Of a DNA stretch of 64,000 nt, positions 16,604 to 24,416 are shown one piece after another. This stretch comes from an uncultured Methanomassiliicoccales archaeon. GTDB taxonomy: Archaea; Thermoplasmatota; Thermoplasmata; Methanomassiliicoccales; Methanomethylophilaceae. Location of the stretch: assembly GCA_934702355.1 (NCBI GenBank), contig CAKUXX010000006.1:92169-156168 (forward strand). Reading direction: 5' to 3'. Below the pieces are notes generated by a model that was not told where the DNA came from, ran no database searches, and was given only the letters and a program-made list of their open reading frames with translations. The position numbers and the translations under genes are program-made. Numbering within the stretch: the first letter of the stretch is position 1; each line of letters begins with the position of its first letter.

Positions 16604-17518
16604 ATGGATGCGGTGTTCGAGAAGCCCGATTGGTCGACGATCCGCGAGAGCGGACGCATGGCCATGGACATGCACTTCCACACAAGCTGTTCGGATTCGT
16701 TCACGGATGTGAATTCGGCGGTATCGCTGGCCGAGCAGCGGGGCATAGGCTTCGCGGTCACCGACCATAACCTCATTTCATCTCTCGTAAAACTCAAGGA
16801 GTGCGAGGTCTCCGTCCCCGTGATCCCGGGGATGGAGGTCAGCACCACCGACGGGCCACATGTGCTCGTCTATTTCTACGATCTCAAGGACCTGGAGCAT
16901 TTCTGGTATCATGAGATACGTCCGAGGCTGGGGGAATGCCCCTGGCTGGCCCTCAAGGACTGTCCGACAGAGAAGCTTCTGGACCTCCTCGAGGGCGAGA
17001 ACTGCCTGATATCCGCTGCTCACCCCATGGGATACATGGGATCATGCAAAGGCGTCGAGATATGCATCCGCCGCGGCTTCCTGGACGAATCCGTAGCCGA
17101 ACGTCTGGATGCCTATGAGGTCATATGCAGCGGGATGTCCCGCGAATCGAACCGCGGTGCATTGGATGCCGCAGACAGATACGGACTCGGATTCACGGGA
17201 GGCTCCGACGGTCACACTCTCGGAGAGCTCGGACGTGTTGTCACAGTTTCTGACGCCCACGATGTGGATTCCTTCCTGGATTCCATCAAGCATCACAGCA
17301 ACGACGTGATCGGTCTTGAGAAGACCGTCCCCCGCAAGGTGCAGATGGCCTCTGCCTCGCTGGCGAACTTCATGCTCCACTCGCCTTCCGCCCTGCGCGT
17401 GCAGACGAGGCAGACCGTCAGATCCGCGGACCGTTCTGCCAGGAAAGCTGCCGCGAATATCAGGGCCGGCACGGACCGTATAATAAACGGATTCGAGAAC
17501 CAGATCCGCAGGCGCTGA
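16604..17518 (+). CDS. PHP-domain phosphoesterase
   Basis: 304 residues. The PHP metal-site motifs appear in order: DMHFHTSCSDSF (Asp22, His24, His26), VTDHN, PGMEVSTTDG, AAHP and GGSDGHT. These place it with stand-alone PHP phosphoesterases, many of which act on small nucleotides or sugar phosphates. The C-terminal ~60 residues are Arg/Ala-rich and probably helical. It follows dadD closely, suggesting a joint role in nucleoside salvage, but this is inference. It is convergent with the antiporter gene, with 2 bases between stops. Confidence 0.82.
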   Translation: MDAVFEKPDWSTIRESGRMAMDMHFHTSCSDSFTDVNSAVSLAEQRGIGFAVTDHNLISSLVKLKECEVSVPVIPGMEVSTTDGPHVLVYFYDLKDLEHFWYHEIRPRLGECPWLALKDCPTEKLLDLLEGENCLISAAHPMGYMGSCKGVEICIRRGFLDESVAERLDAYEVICSGMSRESNRGALDAADRYGLGFTGGSDGHTLGELGRVVTVSDAHDVDSFLDSIKHHSNDVIGLEKTVPRKVQMASASLANFMLHSPSALRVQTRQTVRSADRSARKAAANIRAGTDRIINGFENQIRRR

Positions 17519-17520
17519 GA

Positions 17521-19269
17521 TCATTCCTCTTCGGAATCGTCATCCTGTGCGCTCACTGGACGGGCTTTGAACTTCTTGACGTACACCGCCAGCATGATCA
17601 GTCCCGCGATCGTGAGGACCACGAGGTGCTGCCAGAGCCCCAGATAGTTGGGGACCAGGATGATTATGAGCGAGTCTATCAGCAGGACCATCATGTACGT
17701 GTTGAGGTCCAGGAACTTCTGGTAGATCTCCATCGGCTCGCTCTTGGAACCCTCTCTGTTCGCGATGTGACGCGCACCGGTTATGACCAGCTCATCAAGG
17801 AACTTGACGTTGTTCACCAGGTGGTAGATCGGGATCGAAAGCAGCAAGAAGTTGGCGATCAGCATCATGATGCCCCACATCAGGGTGTCGCCGCCGAAGC
17901 TCTCGGTGAGCCAATTGACCGCAGGCTCGATACCGAAGAAGAACACCATCTCGATGAGTATGATGGTCAGGATGTTGAAGTACGAGTGCGTCATGCTCCT
18001 GCGCATGGTCTTCTGAGACTTCTTGGACGTCGCCTCGAGACGCACATAGGTCATGTCCCTGGCGTTGTTCAGCTTGCAGGCCATGTTGTAGATCGGTTTG
18101 GGGCACTTCGATATCGCGGCATCCCACATCTCCGGTGCGAACCTCGTGAGAAGCGGCAGCACGACCATCGAGACCAGTGCCGCTCCGACGACGGATGTGT
18201 AGTAGGCATCGTCGATGACGTTGTGGTTCAGAGCCTCCGCGGCTATGATGAATGCGAACTCACCCATCGCGACAAGTCCCGTGGCAGAGAGGAATCCGTT
18301 GCGTCCGGACTCTCCTCCCACCCAGTAGGCCAGGAAGACGGTGGATGTCTTCAGCACTGCGAACAGGATGTAGAAGATGAAGATCATCCAGAGGTTGTCC
18401 ACCAGCGTGGCCACTTGGATCTTCATACCGATCGATATGAAGAAGACGGCCATAAACAGGTCCCTCATGGGTTCGATCCTGTGGTTGATCTCCTTGCTCT
18501 TCCTGCTCGCGGATATCATCATACCCATCAGGAAAGCACCGATGGCCATGGACAGTCCGATGTAGATCGAGAGCAGCGCCATGCCGAACGCGAGTCCGAC
18601 CGAGAACACGGTGAGGATCTCGTCCGAGACGTTGTCCGAAACCCAGTTGATCATCCTCGGGATCAGCTTGAGACCGACCACCAGGCTGACGATCATGAAT
18701 ATGAGGATGCTCGAGATCATCACGATGAGCTCGTTTACGTTCATGTTCGCTCCCGCGATGATCGGGGTGATCATGGACAGGATGATAACTTGGCCTATAT
18801 CCTCCATGATGGTGATCAGGACGAGCATCTCGATGTGGTCCTTGTCCAGACGGTTCTGAGACTTCAGGACGGCCATGACGACCGCGGTACTGGAACCGGA
18901 TATGATCGCACCCAGACAGATGCACTGGACGCTGTCGAATCCGAGGATGGATCCTCCGATGACTCCTCCCAGGACCATCAGCGGCAGTTGTATCACCGCC
19001 ACCTCGATTGCGAACAATCCCTGCTTACGGATCTTCTTCAGATTGATCTCCAGTCCGATACAGAACATCAGCATGACCAATCCGATATCGGACAGTATCG
19101 CGACGACCTCTTTGCTGGAGTCGGTGACCGTCCACACGTTGGCGATGATGATACCAGCCACGATGTATCCGATGAGCGGTGGAAGCTTGATGCGGTTGAA
19201 TATGATGGAACATACCGCTGCGAGCAGAGTGAAAAGCGCTAGACTCGTCAGTAGCACCATCTCTTCCAT
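17521..19269 (-). CDS. CPA2-family cation:proton antiporter
   Basis: 582 residues with about twelve N-terminal membrane helices forming a Na+(K+)/H+ exchanger domain. Typical segments are LPPLIGYIVAGI, DIGLVMLMFCIGLE, the SGSSTAVVM helix and MGEFAFIIA. The C-terminal ~180 residues have two or three more hydrophobic segments instead of the RCK/TrkA-N domain of KefB-type channels. An acidic tail (DDDSEEE) ends the protein. It likely helps control cytoplasmic pH and ions; cation specificity cannot be read. A TATA (about 19298-19305) and a second AT box at 19373 lie upstream. Confidence 0.87.
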   Translation of the reverse strand: MEEMVLLTSLALFTLLAAVCSIIFNRIKLPPLIGYIVAGIIIANVWTVTDSSKEVVAILSDIGLVMLMFCIGLEINLKKIRKQGLFAIEVAVIQLPLMVLGGVIGGSILGFDSVQCICLGAIISGSSTAVVMAVLKSQNRLDKDHIEMLVLITIMEDIGQVIILSMITPIIAGANMNVNELIVMISSILIFMIVSLVVGLKLIPRMINWVSDNVSDEILTVFSVGLAFGMALLSIYIGLSMAIGAFLMGMMISASRKSKEINHRIEPMRDLFMAVFFISIGMKIQVATLVDNLWMIFIFYILFAVLKTSTVFLAYWVGGESGRNGFLSATGLVAMGEFAFIIAAEALNHNVIDDAYYTSVVGAALVSMVVLPLLTRFAPEMWDAAISKCPKPIYNMACKLNNARDMTYVRLEATSKKSQKTMRRSMTHSYFNILTIILIEMVFFFGIEPAVNWLTESFGGDTLMWGIMMLIANFLLLSIPIYHLVNNVKFLDELVITGARHIANREGSKSEPMEIYQKFLDLNTYMMVLLIDSLIIILVPNYLGLWQHLVVLTIAGLIMLAVYVKKFKARPVSAQDDDSEEE

Positions 19270-19399
19270 TCAACCACCTTGAAAGGTTAACTGTGTTTAG
19301 GCTTATATCCGTATCGGAAGCCTGGCACTATGGTGGTTCATGCATTATTCACAACTGTGACGGCATGGTTTCTTTTTATATAGGAATCAGTTGGAGAGC

Positions 19400-19431
19400 G
19401 GTCATTATGTCGGATTGCGTATATAATGACC
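19400..19431. promoter_or_regulatory. 9-bp-arm inverted repeat upstream of the antiporter promoter
   Basis: GGTCATTAT (19400-19408) and ATAATGACC (19423-19431) are exact inverted repeats 14 bases apart. The repeat lies about 20 bases upstream, in the minus direction, of the TATA-like box at 19373-19383 that could serve the antiporter, and 30 bases past the dus stop. It could be an operator or a 3' hairpin of the dus transcript. No T-tract follows. Confidence 0.45.
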
Positions 19432-19460
19432 CAAATGGAACATCATGCGGATCCAGCGGT

Positions 19461-20468
19461 TCAGGTGTTCTGACTGACTGTCGTTATCCGCATTCCACCC
19501 TTCCGATTCCGGATCTCCTCCAGGATGGAGATCATCGAATCCCAGTCGTCGATGCACGTCGCGAGCTTCAGGCGGTACTCGCGGCAGCGCTTGCATCCGA
19601 TGATGAAACGCGGGGCGATGCTCCGCATCTTCCTGACGGCCACGTCTTCTCCCTTTTCCTCGAAGACCATCTCCGCAAGCTCGATGCACCAGTCGATCTG
19701 CTGCGATATGGTGGGATTCGGAAGGACGGTCTTCTCGTGGATCAGACTGCCGATCTGCGTCAGAAGATACGGGTTGCCGATGCCTCCGCGGGCGACCATG
19801 ACCCCTTCGGAGCGGGTCAGTTCCATGGCCTCCTTGGCATCGTCTGCAGAGTAGATGTTCCCCGAGATGATCAGCGGTACGGACATGCGCTTCCCGAGGC
19901 CTTCCACAAGTTCGTACCTCGGATATCCTGCGTATCTGTCCTTCACGGTGCGTGCATGGAGGGATATCGCATCTACATCTGCCGATTCCAGTTCGGATAT
20001 GACCTCTTCGAAGTTCAGGGCCTCCAGGTTCTGTCCTAGACGGATCTTGGCTGTCACAGGGATGTCGACGGCTTTCTTGACACGGCGGACCATCTCCCCG
20101 CACATCTTTGGATCGGACATGAGTGCAGAGCCGGAGCCGCTGCGTATGACCTTCTCGACAGGACAGCTCATGTTGATGTCGAAGAAATCGATGTTCGGGT
20201 TGAATTTCAACGCGGCAGATGCGGCGGATGCCATGCGGTCCGGGTCGCTGCCGAACAGCTGCAGGCCGGTGACGGGGAGGCGGTCGAACTCGAGGTATTC
20301 CGATCTGCAGGAGGGGTTGTTGAGAACGGCGCTGTCGGACGTCATCTCGCTCATGACGACGGATGCTCCGAATGGCTGCATGAACTCCCTGTAGCTTCTG
20401 AAGGTGTACCCCGACATGGGGCCCAGGACCACGGGTCCGGGGATTTCCAGATCGCCGATCTTCCACAT
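19461..20468 (-). CDS. dus: tRNA-dihydrouridine synthase
   Basis: A 335-residue FMN TIM-barrel reductase that forms dihydrouridine in tRNA D-loops. Motifs are VLGPMSGYT at the FMN site, QLFGSDP, DINMSCPVEKV with the catalytic Cys near 100, TAKIRLG, SLHARTVKDRYAG and ARGGIGNP. The length and order are normal for the family. It is transcribed alone on the minus strand, and its upstream side opens into the gene-poor 20469-21939 region. Confidence 0.92.
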   Translation of the reverse strand: MWKIGDLEIPGPVVLGPMSGYTFRSYREFMQPFGASVVMSEMTSDSAVLNNPSCRSEYLEFDRLPVTGLQLFGSDPDRMASAASAALKFNPNIDFFDINMSCPVEKVIRSGSGSALMSDPKMCGEMVRRVKKAVDIPVTAKIRLGQNLEALNFEEVISELESADVDAISLHARTVKDRYAGYPRYELVEGLGKRMSVPLIISGNIYSADDAKEAMELTRSEGVMVARGGIGNPYLLTQIGSLIHEKTVLPNPTISQQIDWCIELAEMVFEEKGEDVAVRKMRSIAPRFIIGCKRCREYRLKLATCIDDWDSMISILEEIRNRKGGMRITTVSQNT

Positions 20469-20543
20469 TTTCAGGGCGGCTATGGGGGAGGATGCTATAA
20501 GAGGTGCGTTCGGCCGAGACTGTTCTCCCTTGTTTCAAGCGGT

Positions 20544-20559
20544 CATTTTGCACAAAATG
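20544..20559. repeat. inverted repeat upstream of dus
   Basis: CATTTTG-CA-CAAAATG, perfect 7-bp arms around two bases, about 75 bases upstream of the dus ATG. It could be a regulator site or a small hairpin. Confidence 0.4.
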
Positions 20560-20938
20560 GGTGAATTCCATCATTTTTGCTCCCCGATCTTGTATCCTGT
20601 CAGTCCTTAGTTTGAAATTCCGCTAATTTTTTCCATTTTATCAAAGTAAGGAGAAACGGTTCAAGGAGTGTACGACCCTTGAAACGTCGATTTTTCAGAC
20701 ATATAGGTTGCAGAGAGTATGCTCAGTTTTTACTTCGATGACGTCAAAATGGAACTGGGTACTACTGTAGCGATATGAAATCGTCGTTATTGCATAGGGT
20801 ATGAATCCAGGTCAGCCTAGTTGTGGGGGTAGAACTGGGGGAGGTAGAGTACTGTTGAAAAGTTCTAGCATCACATAACAATGCAGTATGTCGCAGGTAG
20901 CGACGGATGCATTCCTGAATGGATCCTCGGCTTCTGTT

Positions 20939-20961
20939 CAAGATGCCAATTTGGAATCTTG
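20939..20961. repeat. 23-bp near-perfect palindrome
   Basis: Reading outward, CAAGAT pairs with ATCTTG and CCAA with TTGG around a central T, with one mismatched pair between the two blocks. It lies about 40 bases upstream of the possible small peptide frame at 21004. Confidence 0.4.
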
Positions 20962-21003
20962 AATATTCTTCACCCGCAGCTGAAAACAGAATATGGGTGG
21001 TAG

Positions 21004-21075
21004 ATGGGATTGTTACGCGCCATTACCAAATGGCATAAGAAATGGCATAAGAAGTGGCATAAGAAGTGGCAGTGA
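21004..21075 (+). CDS. possible 23-residue cationic repeat peptide
   Basis: An ATG frame encodes MGLLRAIT followed by three KWHK units and KWQ, ending in TGA. The 12-bp DNA repeat is exactly in frame. The product would be short, strongly basic and Trp/His-rich, like membrane-active peptides. A weak GGGTGGT precedes the ATG. There is no homology evidence and the frame is very short, so this may be chance coding of a tandem repeat. Confidence 0.2.
   Translation: MGLLRAITKWHKKWHKKWHKKWQ
21028..21072. repeat. 12-bp tandem repeat, 3.75 copies
   Basis: AAATGGCATAAG occurs twice exactly, then AAGTGGCATAAG and a partial AAGTGGCAG, contiguous without spacers. This is direct tandem duplication, not a CRISPR, because no spacers are present. 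Confidence 0.85.
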
Positions 21076-21259
21076 AGTTGAGATTACGCCAATCGTCAGC
21101 AATTATCTTTTTCCGATTTTTCGAAACAGTAATGTCAATCATCCCAAAAACTTGTAAAGGATGCTTCAGAGACCCTTTTTTCATGCTCCGCAAAGGGGTG
21201 TAATTCCAATAATCCGATAAATCGTAAGTGGCATTCCGCCGAGAAGTATGGATAAGAAT

Positions 21260-21279
21260 GGTCCTTCCTCCCTGATTTG
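21260..21279. repeat. partial copy of the tRNA-Tyr 3' end, possible attachment-site remnant
   Basis: GGTCCTTCCTCCCTGATTTG matches 17 of 20 bases, in the same orientation, with 21941-21960, which encodes the acceptor/T-arm end of tRNA-Tyr. ATAAGAATG also precedes both copies. A short 3' tRNA duplication on the downstream side of the tRNA is what integrase-mediated insertion leaves. No integrase gene remains in the 660 bases between the copies. Confidence 0.4.
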
Positions 21280-21939
21280 CTACTTGGCATTTTTGTCAAT
21301 TCAATCACCCAATCCGACTCTGCGCCGTAATTACGAGGATGGAGACTCGCATTATATGGATGTCATCAGAGAGAAGATATCCATTGCCCGTAAGGATTGA
21401 TGGCCACCCTTGGCAGCCGAGCTTACGGGTCTTATCAGGATACTTTTCGGTTGTTCATCAAACTATTTAAATGGTCCTACCAACCGATTCAATATTCGTT
21501 GTATGTTGGGACTTTGAATCTACTTGAGGATATGGCCACTGTCCAAATTACAAGCAGGATTAAAATCGACGGGAGAAGACACCCCTTCCGAAACCGCTTT
21601 GTAAATTGCTTTCTCGGTCCATTTTGTGGATTCGCCAAGGGCAAGACTGTATACGTCTTCAGGATTGAATCTGTTTATGTCGCAATCTTTTTCAGACTGT
21701 TCATACGACGAAGGATCCGACCGATATACAAACAGATCGAGAGATGGGGAACGGATGGGAGGGGCTGTACCGATCAGATGCGGCACTCCCAGCTAATACG
21801 TTCAAAGGGAAAACGTGTTACTTCAGAAGAATGTACAAATGTGTCGATTTTAAGGTACTGACGCCATTGATGGCAATCGATGGGGCGCCTATAAGGTTTA
21901 AATTCAGAAATAAACCAGGTATAAGAATGAAGAAGGTAG

Positions 21940-22051
21940 TGGTCCCCACTCCCTGATTTGAACAGGGGACCTGCTGATTTCAGCGGCTGCATCGGTTTCT
22001 TCCGAAAACACTCTACAGTCAGCCGCTCTGGCCAGTCTGAGCTAAGTGGGG
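21940..22051 (-). tRNA. tRNA-Tyr(GTA) with a 34-nt intron
   Basis: The minus strand folds as a tRNA: acceptor CCCCACT/AGTGGGG, discriminator A, encoded CCA (21940-21942), D-arm GCTC...GAGC, T-arm CCCTG-TTCAAAT-CAGGG, and anticodon stem GCTGA/TCAGC. The anticodon GTA is at 22014-22016. The stem closes only if 21979-22012 is removed, placing an intron after position 37, the usual archaeal site cut by the bulge-helix-bulge endonuclease. A TATA (ATTTAAATAAATGG, about 22074-22086) lies about 25 bases upstream of the 5' end. Confidence 0.92.
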
Positions 22052-22107
22052 ATTAATTTTGGGGATATCGACCATTTATTTAAATCTACTTGTAAGCAGA
22101 AAGTGAT

Positions 22108-22443
22108 TCACAGATAATCCGTGAATCCGGACATGTCCAGGACGTCCTTCACGCTTCCGCTCGCATTGATTATGGCCAGCTTGTTGTCGCGTCCGGTAGC
22201 CTTGTCGAGGGACAGGATGGCCCTAAGCCCGGCGCTGGACAGGTAGCTGACATTCTCCATATCGAGAGTCGCAGACCTTCCTCTGCATTTCTCTGTAGCG
22301 GTTGCCTGGAAATCGGGCGATGTGATGGAATCGAGCCTTCCTTTCATCTTGATAAGGATCCCGTCCTCATTCTCTATGTACGTCACTATGAGGGGCTCAT
22401 CTTGCTTTCTCATTCCGAACATGGGCGATACCAATGGGTTCAT
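22108..22443 (-). CDS. STAS-domain anti-anti-factor
   Basis: A 111-residue single STAS domain like SpoIIAA/RsbV. Beta strands ILIKMKGRLD and ATLDMENVSYL lead to SSAGLRAIL, where one of the serines matches the residue phosphorylated by the partner kinase in bacteria. With the HATPase at 23973 and the SpoIIE phosphatase at 24411 it forms a complete partner-switching set. Several Met residues near the N-terminus (1, 8, 11) leave the start open. In bacteria the controlled target is a sigma factor, which archaea lack, so the output is unknown. Confidence 0.85.
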   Translation of the reverse strand: MNPLVSPMFGMRKQDEPLIVTYIENEDGILIKMKGRLDSITSPDFQATATEKCRGRSATLDMENVSYLSSAGLRAILSLDKATGRDNKLAIINASGSVKDVLDMSGFTDYL

Positions 22444-22473
22444 GAACCCATAGGTTAAACTGATTTCGGAAAA

Positions 22474-23322
22474 TCAGTAGCCTTCTATGCCTGTGGCACC
22501 CTGCGATCTGATCAGCGTCTCCATGAGCTTCTCCTCATATTTCCACTGACCTTTCACATGGTTTCCGAATCTGATGTTGGAGAGGATGATGATAACCACT
22601 GAGTAGAATCCGAGAGTAACAACGAACAGTACGGTGTTGATCACCGGATGAAGATTGCCTGTGCATCTCCTCATCGGTTCCACAGCTATCCCGGCACGGC
22701 GGAGCTCTTTGGACATCGCTTCTGTGAACTCGCACTGGAGCTTGTCGTGCTTGCTGGGGAATCTGGACACGGAACCTGCGGTGATAAGGTACTGTACGAT
22801 CACAAGTGCGTAGCATGCCACATAGATCGCTGTGATGTGGGTGTCCATGATCCCGACCCTGTGGTACGACATGATGCCTATGGCGCAGATGTACAGCGCG
22901 GTGAATGCCCATATGGCCATGGATGCCCCGTTGTTGATCTTGGTCGTCAGCATGTCCGCCTCCTTGGATATGCGCCTCATATCCGCACTGTTCCCGCCGA
23001 CGCTGTCGACGTAGTCGCAGAGCGAGGACATCCATTCGACGTCGCGGCGCATATGGCGTTTCGAACGGCGGCTCATGAACAGGAGGATGAAGCTGATCAT
23101 CCCGCATTCCACCGATGCCACGATCGCATAGGCTATCTCGCCGTCGGTGCGGATATCGAAGATGTCCGGATGACTCGACGATGCGTACGATGTCATGACG
23201 AGGCCGAACAGGACGGGCACGAGCATCGATGTGATGAGAAGTGTTGTGCGGGTGACTGAGTCATATCTTCCGCGGTTGATAACGCAGTCCACGAACCGGT
23301 CGGCGGCATCGTTCCTTGCCAT
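22474..23322 (-). CDS. membrane protein of unknown function
   Basis: 282 residues that I do not recognise. Hydrophobic segments lie near 25-45, 65-85, 135-155, 160-180 and 230-255. They are separated by a basic loop (SRRSKRHMRRD) and a soluble stretch of about 50 residues in the middle. The N-terminus (about 1-22) and the C-terminal ~35 residues look cytoplasmic. It lies between the STAS gene and a divergent smaller membrane gene, inside the partner-switching cluster, so it may be a sensor or target of that system. Confidence 0.7.
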   Translation of the reverse strand: MARNDAADRFVDCVINRGRYDSVTRTTLLITSMLVPVLFGLVMTSYASSSHPDIFDIRTDGEIAYAIVASVECGMISFILLFMSRRSKRHMRRDVEWMSSLCDYVDSVGGNSADMRRISKEADMLTTKINNGASMAIWAFTALYICAIGIMSYHRVGIMDTHITAIYVACYALVIVQYLITAGSVSRFPSKHDKLQCEFTEAMSKELRRAGIAVEPMRRCTGNLHPVINTVLFVVTLGFYSVVIIILSNIRFGNHVKGQWKYEEKLMETLIRSQGATGIEGY

Positions 23323-23367
23323 GAAGGGGGAGAATCGTTTATCAAATATGAATCCAGTCCAGGTCTG

Positions 23368-23934
23368 ATGTCTGCATCCGGAGTCAAAGGCATAAGCGAT
23401 AACATCGGCGACGCTGTTTCATCGCTGGTCGACAGGGCGGTATGTCCGATGGCGCTCAGGTTCGCAGAACTGTTCATGATGGTCATCATCGGGATCTATG
23501 TCGCCAAGCTACTGGTCCTCGGAATGGGATTCTCGTCCGGATACGGTTTCCGCGAAGCCGCTCTGATATCGTTCGTGATGGACGTCGCCCTGATGTTCAT
23601 GACGGTCGATTCTCTGCTGACGCTGTCCACGGCCGATTCCAGGTCGTGGAAGAAGGCCGTCCGCGCAGCCGTTCTGCTAGTGGTGGTCAATCTCCTGTAT
23701 CGCGCAGGATTCTCCGCAACGGCCGCCGGAGTGATATCGTTCAATCCGATCATGATAATCATCGTCTCGGCAATGGTCATCTGCTGTCTCTTCCTGCGCC
23801 AGGTCCGCGAGCATTTCGTCCCGCCCGGACTCGAGATGCCGCCTCTGAGATCATGGGTCGCGTTCGCCGCGTTCTGGCCCCTTTTCCCCTCGGAACACTA
23901 CCGCATGGCGTTCGACAGGGCTGAAAAGGACTGA
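23368..23934 (+). CDS. membrane protein of unknown function
   Basis: 188 residues with about four hydrophobic helices (near 30-50, 65-85, 98-115, 122-142). A short soluble N-terminus begins MSASGVKGISDNIG, and a C-terminal tail is rich in Pro/Phe. No family recognised. It is divergent from the 22474 gene (45 bases between starts) and 38 bases upstream of the HATPase gene on the same strand, so it is probably co-transcribed with the anti-factor kinase. Confidence 0.65.
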   Translation: MSASGVKGISDNIGDAVSSLVDRAVCPMALRFAELFMMVIIGIYVAKLLVLGMGFSSGYGFREAALISFVMDVALMFMTVDSLLTLSTADSRSWKKAVRAAVLLVVVNLLYRAGFSATAAGVISFNPIMIIIVSAMVICCLFLRQVREHFVPPGLEMPPLRSWVAFAAFWPLFPSEHYRMAFDRAEKD

Positions 23935-23972
23935 GTACCAACGCTCGGATTAAAGTATGAGGAGTTCATCAG

Positions 23973-24416
23973 ATGTCGATGGAGTCGGATAAACGCTCCC
24001 ATTCAAGGTCGATTAACGTACCTTCCAAGGTCGATAATCTGTATGAGGTCCAGGATTTCGTGGACTCATGCCTTTCAGGCAGTTCGCCTTCCCATACCAC
24101 TCTTCTTCAGCTTCAGCTGGTGGTGGAGGAGATCTTCATCAACATCGCGAACTATGCTTACAGACCTCCGGGCTCCGGCGACGTCAGCATATCATGTGCC
24201 GTGGAGGAGGACATGATGAAGGTCACGCTGACCTTCGTGGACTACGGTCCGCAATTCGACCCTCTGAAGAAGCCCGATCCCGACATAGGCGCACCTCTGG
24301 ACGACCGCGACATCGGCGGACTGGGGATATTCCTTGTGAAGAACAATGTTGACGGCATACACTATCGTCGCGACAACGGGAAGAACATCCTCACGGTCGA
24401 GAAGTTCATCTCATAA
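23973..24416 (+). CDS. HATPase anti-sigma-type serine kinase (RsbW/SpoIIAB-like)
   Basis: 147 residues forming one GHKL ATP-binding domain. The N-box appears as VVEEIFINIANYAY, followed by a G1-like FVDYGPQFD and a G2-like GGLGIFLVKNNVD, ending in ILTVEKF. Such proteins bind and phosphorylate a STAS antagonist and sequester a target. GAGGAG lies at ribosome-site distance before the ATG. It stops with TAA and overlaps the convergent SpoIIE gene by 6 bases. Confidence 0.87.
   Translation: MSMESDKRSHSRSINVPSKVDNLYEVQDFVDSCLSGSSPSHTTLLQLQLVVEEIFINIANYAYRPPGSGDVSISCAVEEDMMKVTLTFVDYGPQFDPLKKPDPDIGAPLDDRDIGGLGIFLVKNNVDGIHYRRDNGKNILTVEKFIS

Larger units (their letters stand above)
20469..21939. other. 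gene-poor, lower-GC region next to tRNA-Tyr
   Basis: About 1.5 kb with no convincing normal-size gene. It is visibly richer in A/T than the flanks. It holds three inverted repeats (20544-20559; 20660-20683, TTCAAGG/CCTTGAA followed by a T-rich stretch; 20939-20961), a 12-bp tandem repeat (21028-21072), and a partial copy of the tRNA-Tyr 3' end (21260-21279). The open frames at 21397-21861 (+) and 21520-21786 (-) overlap on opposite strands. The minus one (88 residues, acidic/basic mix) is slightly more protein-like and could be a decayed fragment. The region looks like the remnant of an integrated element. Confidence 0.5.

Noticed and set aside
21028..21072. CRISPR-like repeat
   Set aside because: Repeats are 12 bp and contiguous, with no unique spacers and no cas genes in the window.
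21397..21861. 154-codon plus-strand frame near tRNA-Tyr
   Set aside because: Residue composition is odd (clusters of Arg/Ile/Phe), no ribosome site, and the opposite strand is also open; treated as non-coding or decayed.
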